The notes under the pieces were generated by a model that was not told the DNA's origin, ran no database searches, and was given only the letters and a program-made list of their open reading frames with translations. Source: Bacterioplanoides sp965219715 (GTDB lineage: Bacteria > Pseudomonadota > Gammaproteobacteria > Pseudomonadales > Oceanobacteraceae). From it: DNA of 64,000 nucleotides. Below, one piece after another: positions 1-9,261 of the stretch (the first letter of the stretch is position 1; each line of letters opens with the position of its first letter). A program made the translations under genes and the position numbers. The DNA lies in assembly GCF_965219715.1 (NCBI RefSeq), contig NZ_OZ244785.1, positions 4,278,001 through 4,342,000 on the forward strand, given 5' to 3'.

Positions 1-22
1 GCTAAGTAATAGCATCCGTTAT

Positions 23-51
23 AAAAAAAACCCGGCTCGCCGGGTTTTTTT
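23..51 (+). terminator. Rho-independent terminator of a gene upstream of the window
   Basis: A 5-bp GC stem (31-35 with 40-44) with a CTCG loop is flanked by an A-run and followed by seven T residues. It probably ends a plus-strand gene whose body lies before position 1. The A-run lets it work in both directions. Confidence 0.8.
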
Positions 52-96
52 ATGCCTGCCAGTTAACAACTTCCTGTCACCGCGTATGAGTCGCTA

Positions 97-105
97 TGAT
101 ATAAT
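97..105 (+). promoter_or_regulatory. Extended -10 promoter of tsaB
   Basis: TGATATAAT is a perfect extended -10 element (TGn plus TATAAT at 100-105). No good -35 is seen, as expected for an extended -10 promoter. Transcription would start near 112, which excludes an upstream in-frame ATG at 86 as the tsaB start. Confidence 0.6.
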
Positions 106-139
106 CGCGCCGCTTTTTACACCTGAGACTGCCTTAGTT

Positions 140-850
140 ATGACAAACATTCTGATTCTGGATGCCTCTTCCAGTTTGTGTTCGGTATCTTTGTTAAGTT
201 CCGGGCAAGCACACCATTTATGTGAAGATCAGCCACGCAGACATGCTCAGCGTTTATTGCCGATGGTTGATGAAATTCTCAAAGCCGCTGCGGTTAATAA
301 ATCTGAGCTCAATGGTATTGCTTATGGTCGTGGTCCAGGCTCTTTTACCGGCATTCGTATCGCAGCTTCGGTTATGCAAGGCATTGCTCTGGCATTAAAT
401 CTGCCGGTTTATGGTGTGTCATCGCTTCAGGCGATTGCCCAACAGTTGGTTCAGCAGCATGCATTGAATCCAGGGCAGGAAATTGCGGCCATTATGGATG
501 CTCATATGGGGGAAGTGTTTTGGGGGATTTTCCGGTTGCAGGAAAATGGCCTGGTGACACTTCAGGGCCAGGAGCAAGTGGCTACTCCTGACCGTTGCAT
601 TGAGCAACTGGCTGAATTTAATGGGGTATTTGCCGGAGACGGGCTCACGCTTGAGGCATTAGAAGGGCAGTTTCCGGATGAGAGAAGTTTTGCCGATGTT
701 TTACCCAAAACCGAATATATGACATCGCTGGTAGCTGATGCCTGGGACAAGGGTCAGTTTGGCAATGAAGAGCAACATGCACCGGTCTATTTGCGTGATT
801 CCGTTGCCTGGAAAAAACTCGACGAACAACCAAGTTTATTAAAACGTTAA
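140..850 (+). CDS. tsaB: tRNA threonylcarbamoyladenosine biosynthesis protein TsaB
   Basis: TsaB is the inactive ASKHA-fold partner of TsaD, needed in the cytoplasm to make t6A37 in ANN-decoding tRNAs. The protein begins MTNILILDASSS, the usual TsaB N-terminus, and carries the GRGPGSFTGIRIA signature near residues 65-77. The ATG at 140 gives 236 residues, normal for the family. An in-frame ATG at 86 lies upstream of the extended -10 and would add 18 unrelated residues, so it is rejected. uppP and rsmJ follow closely on the same strand. Confidence 0.93.
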   Translation: MTNILILDASSSLCSVSLLSSGQAHHLCEDQPRRHAQRLLPMVDEILKAAAVNKSELNGIAYGRGPGSFTGIRIAASVMQGIALALNLPVYGVSSLQAIAQQLVQQHALNPGQEIAAIMDAHMGEVFWGIFRLQENGLVTLQGQEQVATPDRCIEQLAEFNGVFAGDGLTLEALEGQFPDERSFADVLPKTEYMTSLVADAWDKGQFGNEEQHAPVYLRDSVAWKKLDEQPSLLKR

Positions 851-876
851 GGGCTCACGCCTGTTAGGGAACAACT

Positions 877-1674
877 GTGGATCTGATTGAAATTATCGTT
901 CTGGCACTATTGCAGGGACTCACCGAATTTTTACCTATTTCCAGCTCGGCTCATCTGATTTTACCGTCGCGTATGTTCGGTTGGGATGATCAGGGGCTGG
1001 CATTTGATGTTGCCGTTCATGTCGGCACTCTGGCGGCGGTCATTTTGTATTTCCGTCGTGATATTGAAGTACTGGCACTGAACTGGATGAAAACCGGATT
1101 TACGCCAACTCCGAATACTGAAGCGAAACTTGCCTGGTATGTGGTTGTTGCAACCATTCCTGCTGGCCTGGCCGGGTTATTACTGGATGACTGGATTGAA
1201 GCAAATCTGCGTTCAACGGCGGTAATTGCCGCTGCAACCATCGGTTTTGGTTTGTTGCTGGGCTTTGCTGATAAAAGCCGCAAAGATGGCATCACTCTGA
1301 CTCATATGACGTTGATGATGGCCCTGATTATTGGTCTTGCGCAGGCATTGGCTTTAATTCCCGGTACTTCCCGTTCGGGTATTACTATTACAGCGGCTTT
1401 ATTGGTTGGCTTACATCGGGTTGAAGCGGCGCGCTTCTCATTTTTATTGTCTATTCCTTTGATTCTGGCGGCGGGCGGCTTAAAAACACTGGAACTGGCA
1501 AATTCATTATTGCCGGTGGATTGGACATCCTTGGCTCTTGGGGCAGGCTTATCTGCGATCAGCGCCTGGGTTTGTATCTATTACTTCCTCGCCTTTATTA
1601 ACAAAATCGGCATGATGCCATTTGTGATTTATCGTCTGATTCTGGGCGGGATTTTATTACTTTTCTTTATCTGA
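877..1674 (+). CDS. uppP: Undecaprenyl-diphosphatase UppP (BacA)
   Basis: UppP dephosphorylates undecaprenyl pyrophosphate, recycling the lipid carrier for peptidoglycan and other envelope polymers. It is an integral inner-membrane protein with many hydrophobic segments over 265 residues. Both family signatures are present: LPISSSAHLIL near residues 19-29 and PGTSRSGITITAALL near residue 168. The start is GTG, with AGGGA six bases upstream. It lies 26 bp after tsaB and just before rsmJ, so the three are probably co-transcribed. Confidence 0.95.
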   Translation: MDLIEIIVLALLQGLTEFLPISSSAHLILPSRMFGWDDQGLAFDVAVHVGTLAAVILYFRRDIEVLALNWMKTGFTPTPNTEAKLAWYVVVATIPAGLAGLLLDDWIEANLRSTAVIAAATIGFGLLLGFADKSRKDGITLTHMTLMMALIIGLAQALALIPGTSRSGITITAALLVGLHRVEAARFSFLLSIPLILAAGGLKTLELANSLLPVDWTSLALGAGLSAISAWVCIYYFLAFINKIGMMPFVIYRLILGGILLLFFI

Positions 1675-1683
1675 TCGTTATCT

Positions 1684-2475
1684 ATGGCTGAATTGATCTG
1701 TCTGGACAATGCATTAAAAGACGAAGCGCTGGCACTATGCCAGCGTTTTGCTTTGACGCTGGCGCCGAAATCGTTGTTACAAAGTGATGGCTTTCATCTG
1801 TGTCTCGACTTTACTGGTTTGAGTCTGCAGCAGGGTGGTGTTAAGCCCGGGAAAAAACGTACTCAGGTGCAGGTCGATTTTTCACAGGGGGCGGTTGCCC
1901 ATCGAAGAAAGTTTGGTGGTGGCCAGGGGCAGGATATTGCCAAGGCGATTGGCGTAACGGTTTATAAGCCCAGCGTTATCGATGCAACGGCGGGCCTTGG
2001 TCGTGACAGTTTTGTCCTGGCAACCCTGGGATGTGAAGTCACGGCTTTTGAGCGGCAGCCGGTGATTGCAGCGTTGTTGGCCGATGGACTGAATCGAGGA
2101 GCCAACGATTCCGAAATCAGCGATATTATTGAGCGCATATCTTTGCATCATGGCACCAGTCATGAACTGCTGAAACCTGCATCAGATATTAGCGATATGG
2201 TTGACGTGGTTTATCTGGACCCAATGTTCGAGCACGATGAGAAGAATAAGGCCCAGGTAAAAAAAGACATGCAGGCATTCCGCCAGGTGGTTGGTCAGGA
2301 TACTGATGCTGATGATCTGCTAAGCCGGGCGACGGCTTGTGCTCGTTGTCGTGTCGTTGTTAAACGCGCCCGCAAAGCCAGGCCGTTAGCGGATGTTGAA
2401 CCAACTTATGCCCTGGTTGGCAAAGCCAATCGATTTGACGTCTACGTTAAAGCCAAAGTCGCGCCGCTGGAATAA
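1684..2475 (+). CDS. rsmJ: 16S rRNA (guanine(1516)-N2)-methyltransferase RsmJ
   Basis: RsmJ methylates G1516 of 16S rRNA using SAM. The 263-residue protein has the SAM-binding motif DATAGLGRDSFVLA near residue 100 and the catalytic-type DPMFEH motif near residue 179, where the family usually has DPMYP or DPMFP. It starts 9 bp after uppP without a clear ribosome binding site, suggesting translational coupling. It converges on plsB across a shared terminator. Confidence 0.92.
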   Translation: MAELICLDNALKDEALALCQRFALTLAPKSLLQSDGFHLCLDFTGLSLQQGGVKPGKKRTQVQVDFSQGAVAHRRKFGGGQGQDIAKAIGVTVYKPSVIDATAGLGRDSFVLATLGCEVTAFERQPVIAALLADGLNRGANDSEISDIIERISLHHGTSHELLKPASDISDMVDVVYLDPMFEHDEKNKAQVKKDMQAFRQVVGQDTDADDLLSRATACARCRVVVKRARKARPLADVEPTYALVGKANRFDVYVKAKVAPLE

Positions 2476-2491
2476 GCCATAAGACACGCAT

Positions 2492-2553
2492 AAAAAAGTC
2501 CGCATTTTGAACTGTGACCCATAAGTTGGGCAGTTTAAGCTGCGGGCTTTTTT
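2492..2553. terminator. Bidirectional terminator between rsmJ and plsB, nested hairpin
   Basis: AAAAAAGTCCGC (2492-2503) pairs with GCGGGCTTTTTT (2542-2553), with one G-T pair. Inside it AACTG pairs with CAGTT, and ACCCA with TTGGG around a short loop. A-run and T-run on opposite sides suit termination from both converging genes. The inner palindrome is unusually elaborate for a terminator. Confidence 0.75.
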
Positions 2554-2569
2554 ATTGCTGATTGTCCAG

Positions 2570-5059
2570 TTAGTCCTGAGCGTCTTCCTGTTCTGTTTCC
2601 AGATCTGCTTCAAGGCTGCGCAAAATACTCTGACGTAGTTCACCGTCAAGAATATCCTGCAATGATTGCGTCAGACCGTTGATGGAGTCATCAAAACACA
2701 GGCTGTCGTTATCATCTTTAGTCAGCAGACCTTTTTGCAGTAATTGCTGAATCAGGGTACGGAACAAGGCCTTATCGAAAAACTCCGGAGCATTAATGCC
2801 GTACAGCAAGCTGATGCGTTGTGCCAACAGCGTACTTTGTTCTTCTGCTTCTTTAGCATTGAGCTGGCCTGACCCGCGGCGGTTAAGCAAACTCAGCGTC
2901 AGGAAATAACGTTCCAGTGTTTGCATCACGTTGTCGGCCAGGCCGCGTAACATCGCAAACTCATTGCTGCTGGCAGGTGTTGCATGGAAGCCTGCCTCAT
3001 TCTCATGGAGGTAGCCTTTGTTCACCAGCGCATCCAGCCAGTTATTAACTTCGCTATCCAGCTCGTTGATATCCCAGTGCAGGAACAATTCTGCCTGCAG
3101 GAATGGATAGGCCTGCTTAACCATCTGCACCACCTGATCACGGGTGTAGCGCTGGTTGTTAACAAACAGGCAGGCGATCAGAGATGGTAGGGCAAACAGG
3201 TGTAATACGTTGTTGCGGTAATAGGTCAGGGTAACGGCCTGGCGATCGTCGGTTTGAATCAGGTCACCCATTGGGTGTTTGCTGCGCGAAAATACCCCGA
3301 GTTCTTCTGAGTATGCCAGCCAGTCTTTGCCATCTCCAGGAGGAAGTGCTGTTAATGTGCTGTATGGCGTTTGCTCAATCAGGTCGCGATAGGACTCCAT
3401 CTGACGCACCAGTAATTGCTCATCCATTGCCTGGCGTGGTGCTGATAGAATGCTCAACGCAATAAGGTTAATCGGGTTGATTGAAGCCGCGCGATTGATT
3501 TCGGTAACAACCTGATTTGCCAGTGTGTTGACGACAGTCGGTGCCCAGTCTGGGCGATAATCACAATCGCTGAAATCCAGTTGCTGCCAGCCCGGTTTTT
3601 GTTGATCGAGGAATTCCGTCAGATAAATCGGTTTGCCGAAGGTTACATGCACTTTACCGAAAGAATTTTTAAACGACTTCAGAGTGCCAAACACACCCAG
3701 CAGGCTTTCTTTCTTTTTCTTTTTGCCGCGCAATTCGCCAAGGTAACTGCTGGCTTCGAATACTTTTTCGTAACCGGTATAAACCGGCATAAAAATAATC
3801 GGCTTTTTAGAATCCCGCAGATAGCTGCGTAAAGTCATGGCCAGCATGCCGGCTTTAGGACTCAGCGTACGGCCGGTACGACTACGTCCACCTTCAACAA
3901 AATATTCTGCCGAATAACCATGGGTAAATACCGAATGCAGGTATTCATCAAATACGGCGGCATAAAGTTTGTTATCGCGGAACGTACGACGCATAAAGAA
4001 CGCACCACCACGACGTAAAATTGGTCCGACAACCGGCATATTAAGGTTAATGCCCGCTGCAATCTGCGGCAGTTGTAAGCCATGGTGATATAGCACATAA
4101 GACAACAACAGATAATCAATATGGCTGCGGTGACACGGCACATAAATGATTTCGTTATCTTTGCTGATTTCTTTCAGGTGCTCGATGTTGTGCAGATTTA
4201 CACCGTTGTAAATCTTGTTCCATACCCAGGTTAACACCAGGTCGAGGAAACGCACATTGGTGTAAGAAATATTCGAAGCAATTTCATCGGCGTATTTGTA
4301 CGCTTGCTGCTGCGCTTTTACTTTACTGGTGCCTTTGTTTTCCACTTCTTCCTGAATGGCTTTCAGCACCATGGGTTTACGGGGAATCTGGTGCACCAGC
4401 GTACGGCGGTGGGATAAATCCGGGCCAAGTACCGAGGCGGAGACCTGACGATTATGTACTCGCAGAATTCGTGACACTTTACGTGCCAGCACTTCCGGAG
4501 TTTTATCCGCTTCGTACAGCTCGCGCAGTGACATTGGTTTGGAGAAATGAACGAAGGTATTGCGGCCATTCAGCAGAATCGCCATCAGGGTCACCAGGCG
4601 ACCGCCAAGTGCACCACTGTTCTGCAGCCAGATGCGCAGAAAGGAGCCTTCTTTATCGGGAGCACGACCCCACATCACACGAACCGGAACAATCTGAATA
4701 TCACGTTGTTCGTCTTCGGCAAGCCATTCAGCCTGGCTGATCAGCTGCTTGGCCACAATGGGTGAACCCTGGCGACGAAAAATCCCGGTGCGTTTGTAAA
4801 TATGGAAAAAGGGCTTAGCTGGCAGTCGACGATTTAACAAATCTTCATAGGGGCTGTTCCAGCCGAACTGGCTGACTTCGCGATCAATCACCAGCTGCTC
4901 TGCATGGGATGGCGACCATAAGGCATAGACCACAGGCTTGTCCGGATCGAGATTAAACTCTTTAACATCCGGGCCAATGATATGGGTTTTGATAACCCCA
5001 TAGAGCAACTTCTGCTGCCAGCGATATAAGGTGCGGCGCAGGGCTTTAATAAACTTCAT
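2570..5059 (-). CDS. plsB: Glycerol-3-phosphate 1-O-acyltransferase PlsB
   Basis: PlsB transfers an acyl group to sn-glycerol 3-phosphate, the first step of phospholipid synthesis at the inner membrane. The protein has 829 residues (E. coli form 807). It shows the catalytic HX4D motif in CHRSHIDYLLLS near residue 309, then GGAFFMRR, YFVEGGRSRTGR and FMPVYTGYEKV, the four conserved acyltransferase blocks. The ATG at 5059 has AGAG eight bases upstream. A GTG nine bases further upstream leaves only one base from that AGAG and is less likely. The C-terminus is acidic. Confidence 0.95.
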   Translation of the reverse strand: MKFIKALRRTLYRWQQKLLYGVIKTHIIGPDVKEFNLDPDKPVVYALWSPSHAEQLVIDREVSQFGWNSPYEDLLNRRLPAKPFFHIYKRTGIFRRQGSPIVAKQLISQAEWLAEDEQRDIQIVPVRVMWGRAPDKEGSFLRIWLQNSGALGGRLVTLMAILLNGRNTFVHFSKPMSLRELYEADKTPEVLARKVSRILRVHNRQVSASVLGPDLSHRRTLVHQIPRKPMVLKAIQEEVENKGTSKVKAQQQAYKYADEIASNISYTNVRFLDLVLTWVWNKIYNGVNLHNIEHLKEISKDNEIIYVPCHRSHIDYLLLSYVLYHHGLQLPQIAAGINLNMPVVGPILRRGGAFFMRRTFRDNKLYAAVFDEYLHSVFTHGYSAEYFVEGGRSRTGRTLSPKAGMLAMTLRSYLRDSKKPIIFMPVYTGYEKVFEASSYLGELRGKKKKKESLLGVFGTLKSFKNSFGKVHVTFGKPIYLTEFLDQQKPGWQQLDFSDCDYRPDWAPTVVNTLANQVVTEINRAASINPINLIALSILSAPRQAMDEQLLVRQMESYRDLIEQTPYSTLTALPPGDGKDWLAYSEELGVFSRSKHPMGDLIQTDDRQAVTLTYYRNNVLHLFALPSLIACLFVNNQRYTRDQVVQMVKQAYPFLQAELFLHWDINELDSEVNNWLDALVNKGYLHENEAGFHATPASSNEFAMLRGLADNVMQTLERYFLTLSLLNRRGSGQLNAKEAEEQSTLLAQRISLLYGINAPEFFDKALFRTLIQQLLQKGLLTKDDNDSLCFDDSINGLTQSLQDILDGELRQSILRSLEADLETEQEDAQD

Positions 5060-5258
5060 AGGTAACACTCTTAAGATGACACTCGATGATCCGGCAAGGG
5101 GCCGGGTCGGGCGCTAGTTTACCTTGGCGGCTGTGTGGATCAAAACGCTATCCTGAGTCAAATAGCCGGTCAAAACTTGCCATTGGTCAATCACTTGCCA
5201 ATTTTTCACGGCTGGCTGCTTTCGTGGCAGCATTTGTGAATATGTCGAAAAATGTCAA

Positions 5259-5287
5259 TCCACACCAATAATGACTTTCTTTATGAT
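5259..5287 (+). promoter_or_regulatory. Possible promoter of the GldA-type ABC operon
   Basis: TATGAT (5282-5287) lies 17 bp downstream of TCCACA (5259-5264), which matches TTGACA at four of six positions. The first gene of the operon starts at 5360. Nothing else is recognised in the roughly 300-bp divergent gap between plsB and this operon. Confidence 0.35.
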
Positions 5288-5359
5288 AGACATAGCCGTG
5301 ACAGGGCGATGACCGGTGTGATCCCCGGTTTGTCGCAGGTGAAGGAAGGAACAAAACAC

Positions 5360-6298
5360 ATGATAAAAGCAGATCAGTTAACCAGGCAGTTCGGCAGTTT
5401 TTGTGCTGTTGATCGCTTGTCGTTTGAAGTCAGTCCAGGTGAGGTGCTGGGATTTTTAGGGCCGAATGGCGCTGGCAAGTCGACCACGATGAAAATGATT
5501 ACCGGTTTTTTACAACCCACCTCCGGATCGGTATCGATTTTTGGTCATGATATTGAGCGACAACCCATTCAGGCAAAGTCGATGATTGGCTATTTACCTG
5601 AAGGTGCGCCAGCATACGGTGATATGACGGTATTGGCATTTTTACGCTTTATCGGCGAAATTCGTGGCTTCAGTGGTGCTGAATTAAAACGCCGTGTGGC
5701 CAGAGTGGTGGCACAGCTGGATCTCAAAGATGTTGTGGCGCAACCCATTCATACTTTGTCGAAGGGTTATAAGCGCCGTGTTGGTCTGGCACAAACCCTG
5801 ATACATGACCCGCGCATTCTGATTCTTGATGAGCCCACTGATGGTTTGGATCCAAATCAGAAACAACAGGTACGGGAGCTGATTCAGAATTTGTCGGACG
5901 ACAAAATTGTGATTGTATCGACCCATATTCTTGAAGAAGTCACTTCTGTGTGCTCGCGGGCAATGATTATTGCAAACGGTCAGAAGGTCATTGATGGTAC
6001 GCCCGCTGAGCTGGAAGCGCGTTCGCGTTACCACCAGGCTATCTCATTACGTTTTCAACAACCGGTTACCGAAGCTGCGGGTCGTTTTGCGGCACTGAAA
6101 GGCGTTGTCGAAGTGGATGAGCAACAACAAGGTTTGAGTTATTTGTTGTTCCCTGACAAAAACGCCCAATTGTATCCGGCCGTTTCAGCATTGATTGAGC
6201 AGCAGGGTTGGCAATTGGACTCGTTACATATAGAGCGCGGACGACTGGATGATGTCTTCCGCTCCCTGACACAAGCTGATGCGACGGCACAGGTATAA
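5360..6298 (+). CDS. ABC transporter ATP-binding protein, GldA-like
   Basis: This is an ATPase subunit of an ABC-2 type transporter; its cargo is unknown. The 312-residue protein has Walker A GPNGAGKSTT near residue 37, the signature LSKGYKRRVGLAQ, Walker B ILILDEPTDGLD and the switch histidine in STHILEE. The ATG at 5360 is preceded by a strong GAAGGAAGGA; an upstream in-frame ATG at 5252 has no such site. It heads a tight three-gene operon with a permease and a GldG-type protein. The family name comes from Flavobacterium gliding genes, but homologous triplets are widespread in marine Gammaproteobacteria without known gliding. Confidence 0.9.
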   Translation: MIKADQLTRQFGSFCAVDRLSFEVSPGEVLGFLGPNGAGKSTTMKMITGFLQPTSGSVSIFGHDIERQPIQAKSMIGYLPEGAPAYGDMTVLAFLRFIGEIRGFSGAELKRRVARVVAQLDLKDVVAQPIHTLSKGYKRRVGLAQTLIHDPRILILDEPTDGLDPNQKQQVRELIQNLSDDKIVIVSTHILEEVTSVCSRAMIIANGQKVIDGTPAELEARSRYHQAISLRFQQPVTEAAGRFAALKGVVEVDEQQQGLSYLLFPDKNAQLYPAVSALIEQQGWQLDSLHIERGRLDDVFRSLTQADATAQV

Positions 6299-6308
6299 GG
6301 AGAGAGAA

Positions 6309-7040
6309 ATGAATACCTGGACTATTTGTAAGCGTGAATTAGCCGCCTATTTTTCGACGCCGGTGGCCTATGTTTTTATTTTGATTTTTCTGGTGATGTC
6401 CGCTGCATTCACCTTTTATCTCGGCAATTTTTATCTCAGGGGACAGGCGGATTTATTGCCGTTCTTTGGTTTTCATCCCTGGTTGTTTCTGTTTTTTATG
6501 CCTGCTATTGCAATGGGGTTATGGTCGCAGGAGCGCCAGCTTGGCTCGATTGAATTACTTATGACACTGCCAATTACTTTATGGCAGGCGGTCGCCGGAA
6601 AATTCCTGGCAGCCTGGCTGTTTGCCGGTATGGCTTTGGTATTTACCTTCCCACTATGGATCACAGTGAATTATCTCGGCTCGCCCGATAATGGTGTGAT
6701 TCTGACCAGTTATCTCGGTAGTTGGCTGATGGCCGGAGCTTTTATTGCGGTGGGTTCCTGTATGTCGGCGCTCAGTCGCAACCAGATTGTTGCGTTTATT
6801 CTTGCGGTGCTGGTGTGTTTTCTGCTGATGCTGAGCGGTTTACCGATGGTGCTGGATGTATTTCGTGGTTTTGGCTCATCAGCGTTAACTGATTTTGTTG
6901 CCAGTCTGAGTTTTATGACACATTTTGAAGCACTCTCCCGTGGCGTCGTGGATTTACGTGACGTACTGTTTTTCCTGCTGACGATTGTGGTGTGGTTAAT
7001 TGCCACGACTCAGGTTCTGACCATTAAAAAGGCGCAATAA
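6309..7040 (+). CDS. ABC-2 type transporter permease, GldF-like
   Basis: Inner-membrane permease partner of the preceding ATPase. Its 243 residues contain about six hydrophobic segments, starting with VAYVFILIFLVMSAAFTFYL. The N-terminus MNTWTICKRELAAYFSTPVA is typical of ABC-2 permeases of this group, with an amphipathic KRELxxYFxxP element before the first membrane helix. AAGGAGAG lies just upstream of the ATG at 6309. The stop is 9 bp before the next gene. Confidence 0.88.
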   Translation: MNTWTICKRELAAYFSTPVAYVFILIFLVMSAAFTFYLGNFYLRGQADLLPFFGFHPWLFLFFMPAIAMGLWSQERQLGSIELLMTLPITLWQAVAGKFLAAWLFAGMALVFTFPLWITVNYLGSPDNGVILTSYLGSWLMAGAFIAVGSCMSALSRNQIVAFILAVLVCFLLMLSGLPMVLDVFRGFGSSALTDFVASLSFMTHFEALSRGVVDLRDVLFFLLTIVVWLIATTQVLTIKKAQ

Positions 7041-7049
7041 GGAGGCACC

Positions 7050-8885
7050 ATGAAATTAAAATCTTCCGTTTTTATTCTGTTGTTTGCCGCTTTTTTATTG
7101 GTGGCAGGTTTAATCAATCAGCTGGGCGGCAGTGCTCGCCTTGATCTGACGGAGCAAGGTTTGTTTACCCTGTCGCCGGGCAGTAAAGCGATTTTAGCGG
7201 AAATGGAAAAGCCGCTGGAAATGCAGCTGTTTTTCTCGCAACAGGCCAGTGAAGATCTGACTTCCCTGCGCGCCTATGCGCAACAGGTTCGGGAATTATT
7301 AGCAGAATACGTATTGCATTCGAATGGCCAATTAAGTTTATCGCTGATTGACCCGGAGCCTTTTTCTGAGCAAGAAGACCTGGCGACCGAAATGGGGCTT
7401 CAGGCTGTTCCGGTATCGGGCTTTGGTGATGAATTGTATTTTGGTCTGGCGATAACATCGCAGGACGGCAGTCGTGCGGTATTGCCATTCCTTCAGCCGG
7501 ATAAAGAAGCCTTTCTGGAATACGAAGTAACCCAGTTAATTTATCAGCTGCAGCAATCCAGTGCGCCGGTGATTGCGCTGTTGTCTGGTCTGGATGTACG
7601 TGGTGGTTTTGATGCACGCAGTGGTCGTCCGTCTCCGCCGTGGATGGCGATTGAACAGTTGGATAAACAATATGAGGTGCGCTCATTAACCGCAGATATT
7701 GACGCTATTGCAGATGATGTCGATTTATTGCTGTTGATTCAGCCTCCTCAATTAAGCGATCAGGCTCTGTATGCCATCGATCAGTTTGCACTGAGAGGTG
7801 GGCGGATTCTGGCGTTTCTTGATCCGGTCGCTGAGTCAGCTGCTGCAGGACCAATGGCGGCTGCGGATGGTGGATCTGCAACAGCATTAGATCCTTTGCT
7901 GGAAAACTGGGGAGTTGCCTGGAATCCGGATCAGGTAGTTTTGGATGCGGCGAATGCGCTGGTGGTGAACCAGGGGCGCAACCGTCCGCCAGTTCGTCAT
8001 TTTGCGTTATTGTCGTTAGGAGCTGAAAGTACTGATGCTAATAACGTTGCCACGGCAGAGCTGGAAAGTCTGAATCTTAGCAGTGTGGGGGCATTTGTTG
8101 CCAAAGGTGATGCAACCACCAAATTTACGCCATGGTTGTTTTCGTCAACTGACGCCCAGTCAACCGATGCTAATCGTTTGCGCTTCGGTGCTGACCTGGT
8201 TGAATTGCAGCGTGGTTTTGAGTCCGCAGGTGAGACATTTAATCTCGCGACCCGGGTTTCCGGTGAGGCAAGCAGTGTTTACCCCGACGGCGTTGATGGT
8301 GTGAAAGCGGATAACCATTTGCCGCAGAGCGATAAGCTGGCTGTTACGCTGGTGGCTGACACCGATGTGTTGACTGATCGTTTGTGGGTTCAGGTGCAGA
8401 ATTTCTTTGGCCAGCGCATCGCTTCTCCCTGGGCTGATAATGGCAATATGGTGGTTAACCTGATCGATCAGTTGTCTGGCAGTCCGGATCTGATTAGCTT
8501 AAGAGCCCGTGGCCAATATTCGCGACCATTTGAAAAAGTTGAAGAGTTGCGTGTTCTGGCGGAAGAACGTTTTCTGGTCAGTGAGCAGCGTCTGCAGCAA
8601 CGTTTGCAGGAAACCGAAGCTCAGCTGGAGCAATTGCAACAGCAGAAAGAAGGCACAGACCAGGTGTTAACGTTATCCGCTGAACAGCAACTGGCTTTGG
8701 AAAACTTCCAGCGACAGAAAGTCGAAATTCGTAAAGAGTTACGTGCGGTGCAACATGAGCTGGATAAAGATATTGAAGCGCTGGGCACTCAACTCAAAGT
8801 CCTGAACATCTTTATTCTGCCGCTATTGTTCACACTTTTATGTTGGGGAATTCGCGTGCTGATTCGTAAGCGTCAGGTTTTATAA
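7050..8885 (+). CDS. GldG family ABC transport accessory protein
   Basis: A 611-residue protein with an N-terminal membrane helix (residues 8-25), a long extracytoplasmic GldG/auxiliary-transport domain, a glutamine-rich coiled coil near residues 505-580 and a C-terminal membrane helix followed by IRKRQ. This layout matches GldG-type proteins encoded next to GldA/GldF-type subunits. A perfect AAGGAGG precedes the ATG at 7050. The role is probably to couple the ABC transporter to an envelope process; its substrate cannot be deduced here. Confidence 0.85.
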   Translation: MKLKSSVFILLFAAFLLVAGLINQLGGSARLDLTEQGLFTLSPGSKAILAEMEKPLEMQLFFSQQASEDLTSLRAYAQQVRELLAEYVLHSNGQLSLSLIDPEPFSEQEDLATEMGLQAVPVSGFGDELYFGLAITSQDGSRAVLPFLQPDKEAFLEYEVTQLIYQLQQSSAPVIALLSGLDVRGGFDARSGRPSPPWMAIEQLDKQYEVRSLTADIDAIADDVDLLLLIQPPQLSDQALYAIDQFALRGGRILAFLDPVAESAAAGPMAAADGGSATALDPLLENWGVAWNPDQVVLDAANALVVNQGRNRPPVRHFALLSLGAESTDANNVATAELESLNLSSVGAFVAKGDATTKFTPWLFSSTDAQSTDANRLRFGADLVELQRGFESAGETFNLATRVSGEASSVYPDGVDGVKADNHLPQSDKLAVTLVADTDVLTDRLWVQVQNFFGQRIASPWADNGNMVVNLIDQLSGSPDLISLRARGQYSRPFEKVEELRVLAEERFLVSEQRLQQRLQETEAQLEQLQQQKEGTDQVLTLSAEQQLALENFQRQKVEIRKELRAVQHELDKDIEALGTQLKVLNIFILPLLFTLLCWGIRVLIRKRQVL

Positions 8886-8920
8886 CCTTGCGCTCCGGTA
8901 TCGATCATAATGATGGTGGA

Positions 8921-8945
8921 TTGCCGCAAACGGACATTGCGGCAA
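8921..8945. other. Intergenic hairpin after the GldG-type gene
   Basis: TTGCCGCAA (8921-8929) is repeated inverted as TTGCGGCAA (8937-8945) with a 7-nt loop. No T-run follows, so it is not a classic terminator. A second weak stem (AAACC with GGTTT near 8981-8995) is followed by T-rich sequence and may end the ABC operon transcript. Confidence 0.4.
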
Positions 8946-9018
8946 CCGCTTTAAGGGGAGAGGGCGGCAGCCGCTTTGGAAAACCTCGCTGGTTTCTTCT
9001 TACTTTTTAATAGCGCGG

Positions 9019-9261
9019 TTAGTAGTGCGGTGGTGGTGGCTCGTCAGCCGGGTTGCGGAATACATCTGAGTTACCACTCACTTGTTCCAGTTTTTTATGC
9101 ATCATTTGCAGCGCATTTTTTGCCAGGGCGAACTGTTGCGATATTTCAGCCATTTCTGAGTTCAGGCTTTCAATCGTATCTTCGAGATACAGAATCCGGG
9201 TTTCCAGCTCAGTGATGCGCTGATCCTGAATATGCGCTGTATCAGTTTCTTTGTTTGCCAC
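9019..9261 (-). CDS. slyX: SlyX family protein
   Basis: A small coiled-coil protein of unknown biochemical function. The sequence contains ITELETRILYLEDTIE with heptad pattern and ends in PPPPHY, the hallmark SlyX C-terminus. I place the start at GTG 9261 (80 residues), with AAGG seven bases upstream, because the family is about 70-80 residues long. An in-frame ATG at 9312 would give 97 residues but lacks a ribosome binding site. The gene is divergent from the cold-shock gene. Confidence 0.85.
   Translation of the reverse strand: MANKETDTAHIQDQRITELETRILYLEDTIESLNSEMAEISQQFALAKNALQMMHKKLEQVSGNSDVFRNPADEPPPPHY

Noticed and set aside
86..139. N-terminal extension of TsaB from an ATG at 86
   Set aside because: It lies upstream of the extended -10 element at 97-105 and adds residues absent from the family.
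5252..5359. Longer start for the GldA-like ATPase
   Set aside because: No ribosome binding site there; the ATG at 5360 has a strong one and matches the family N-terminus.
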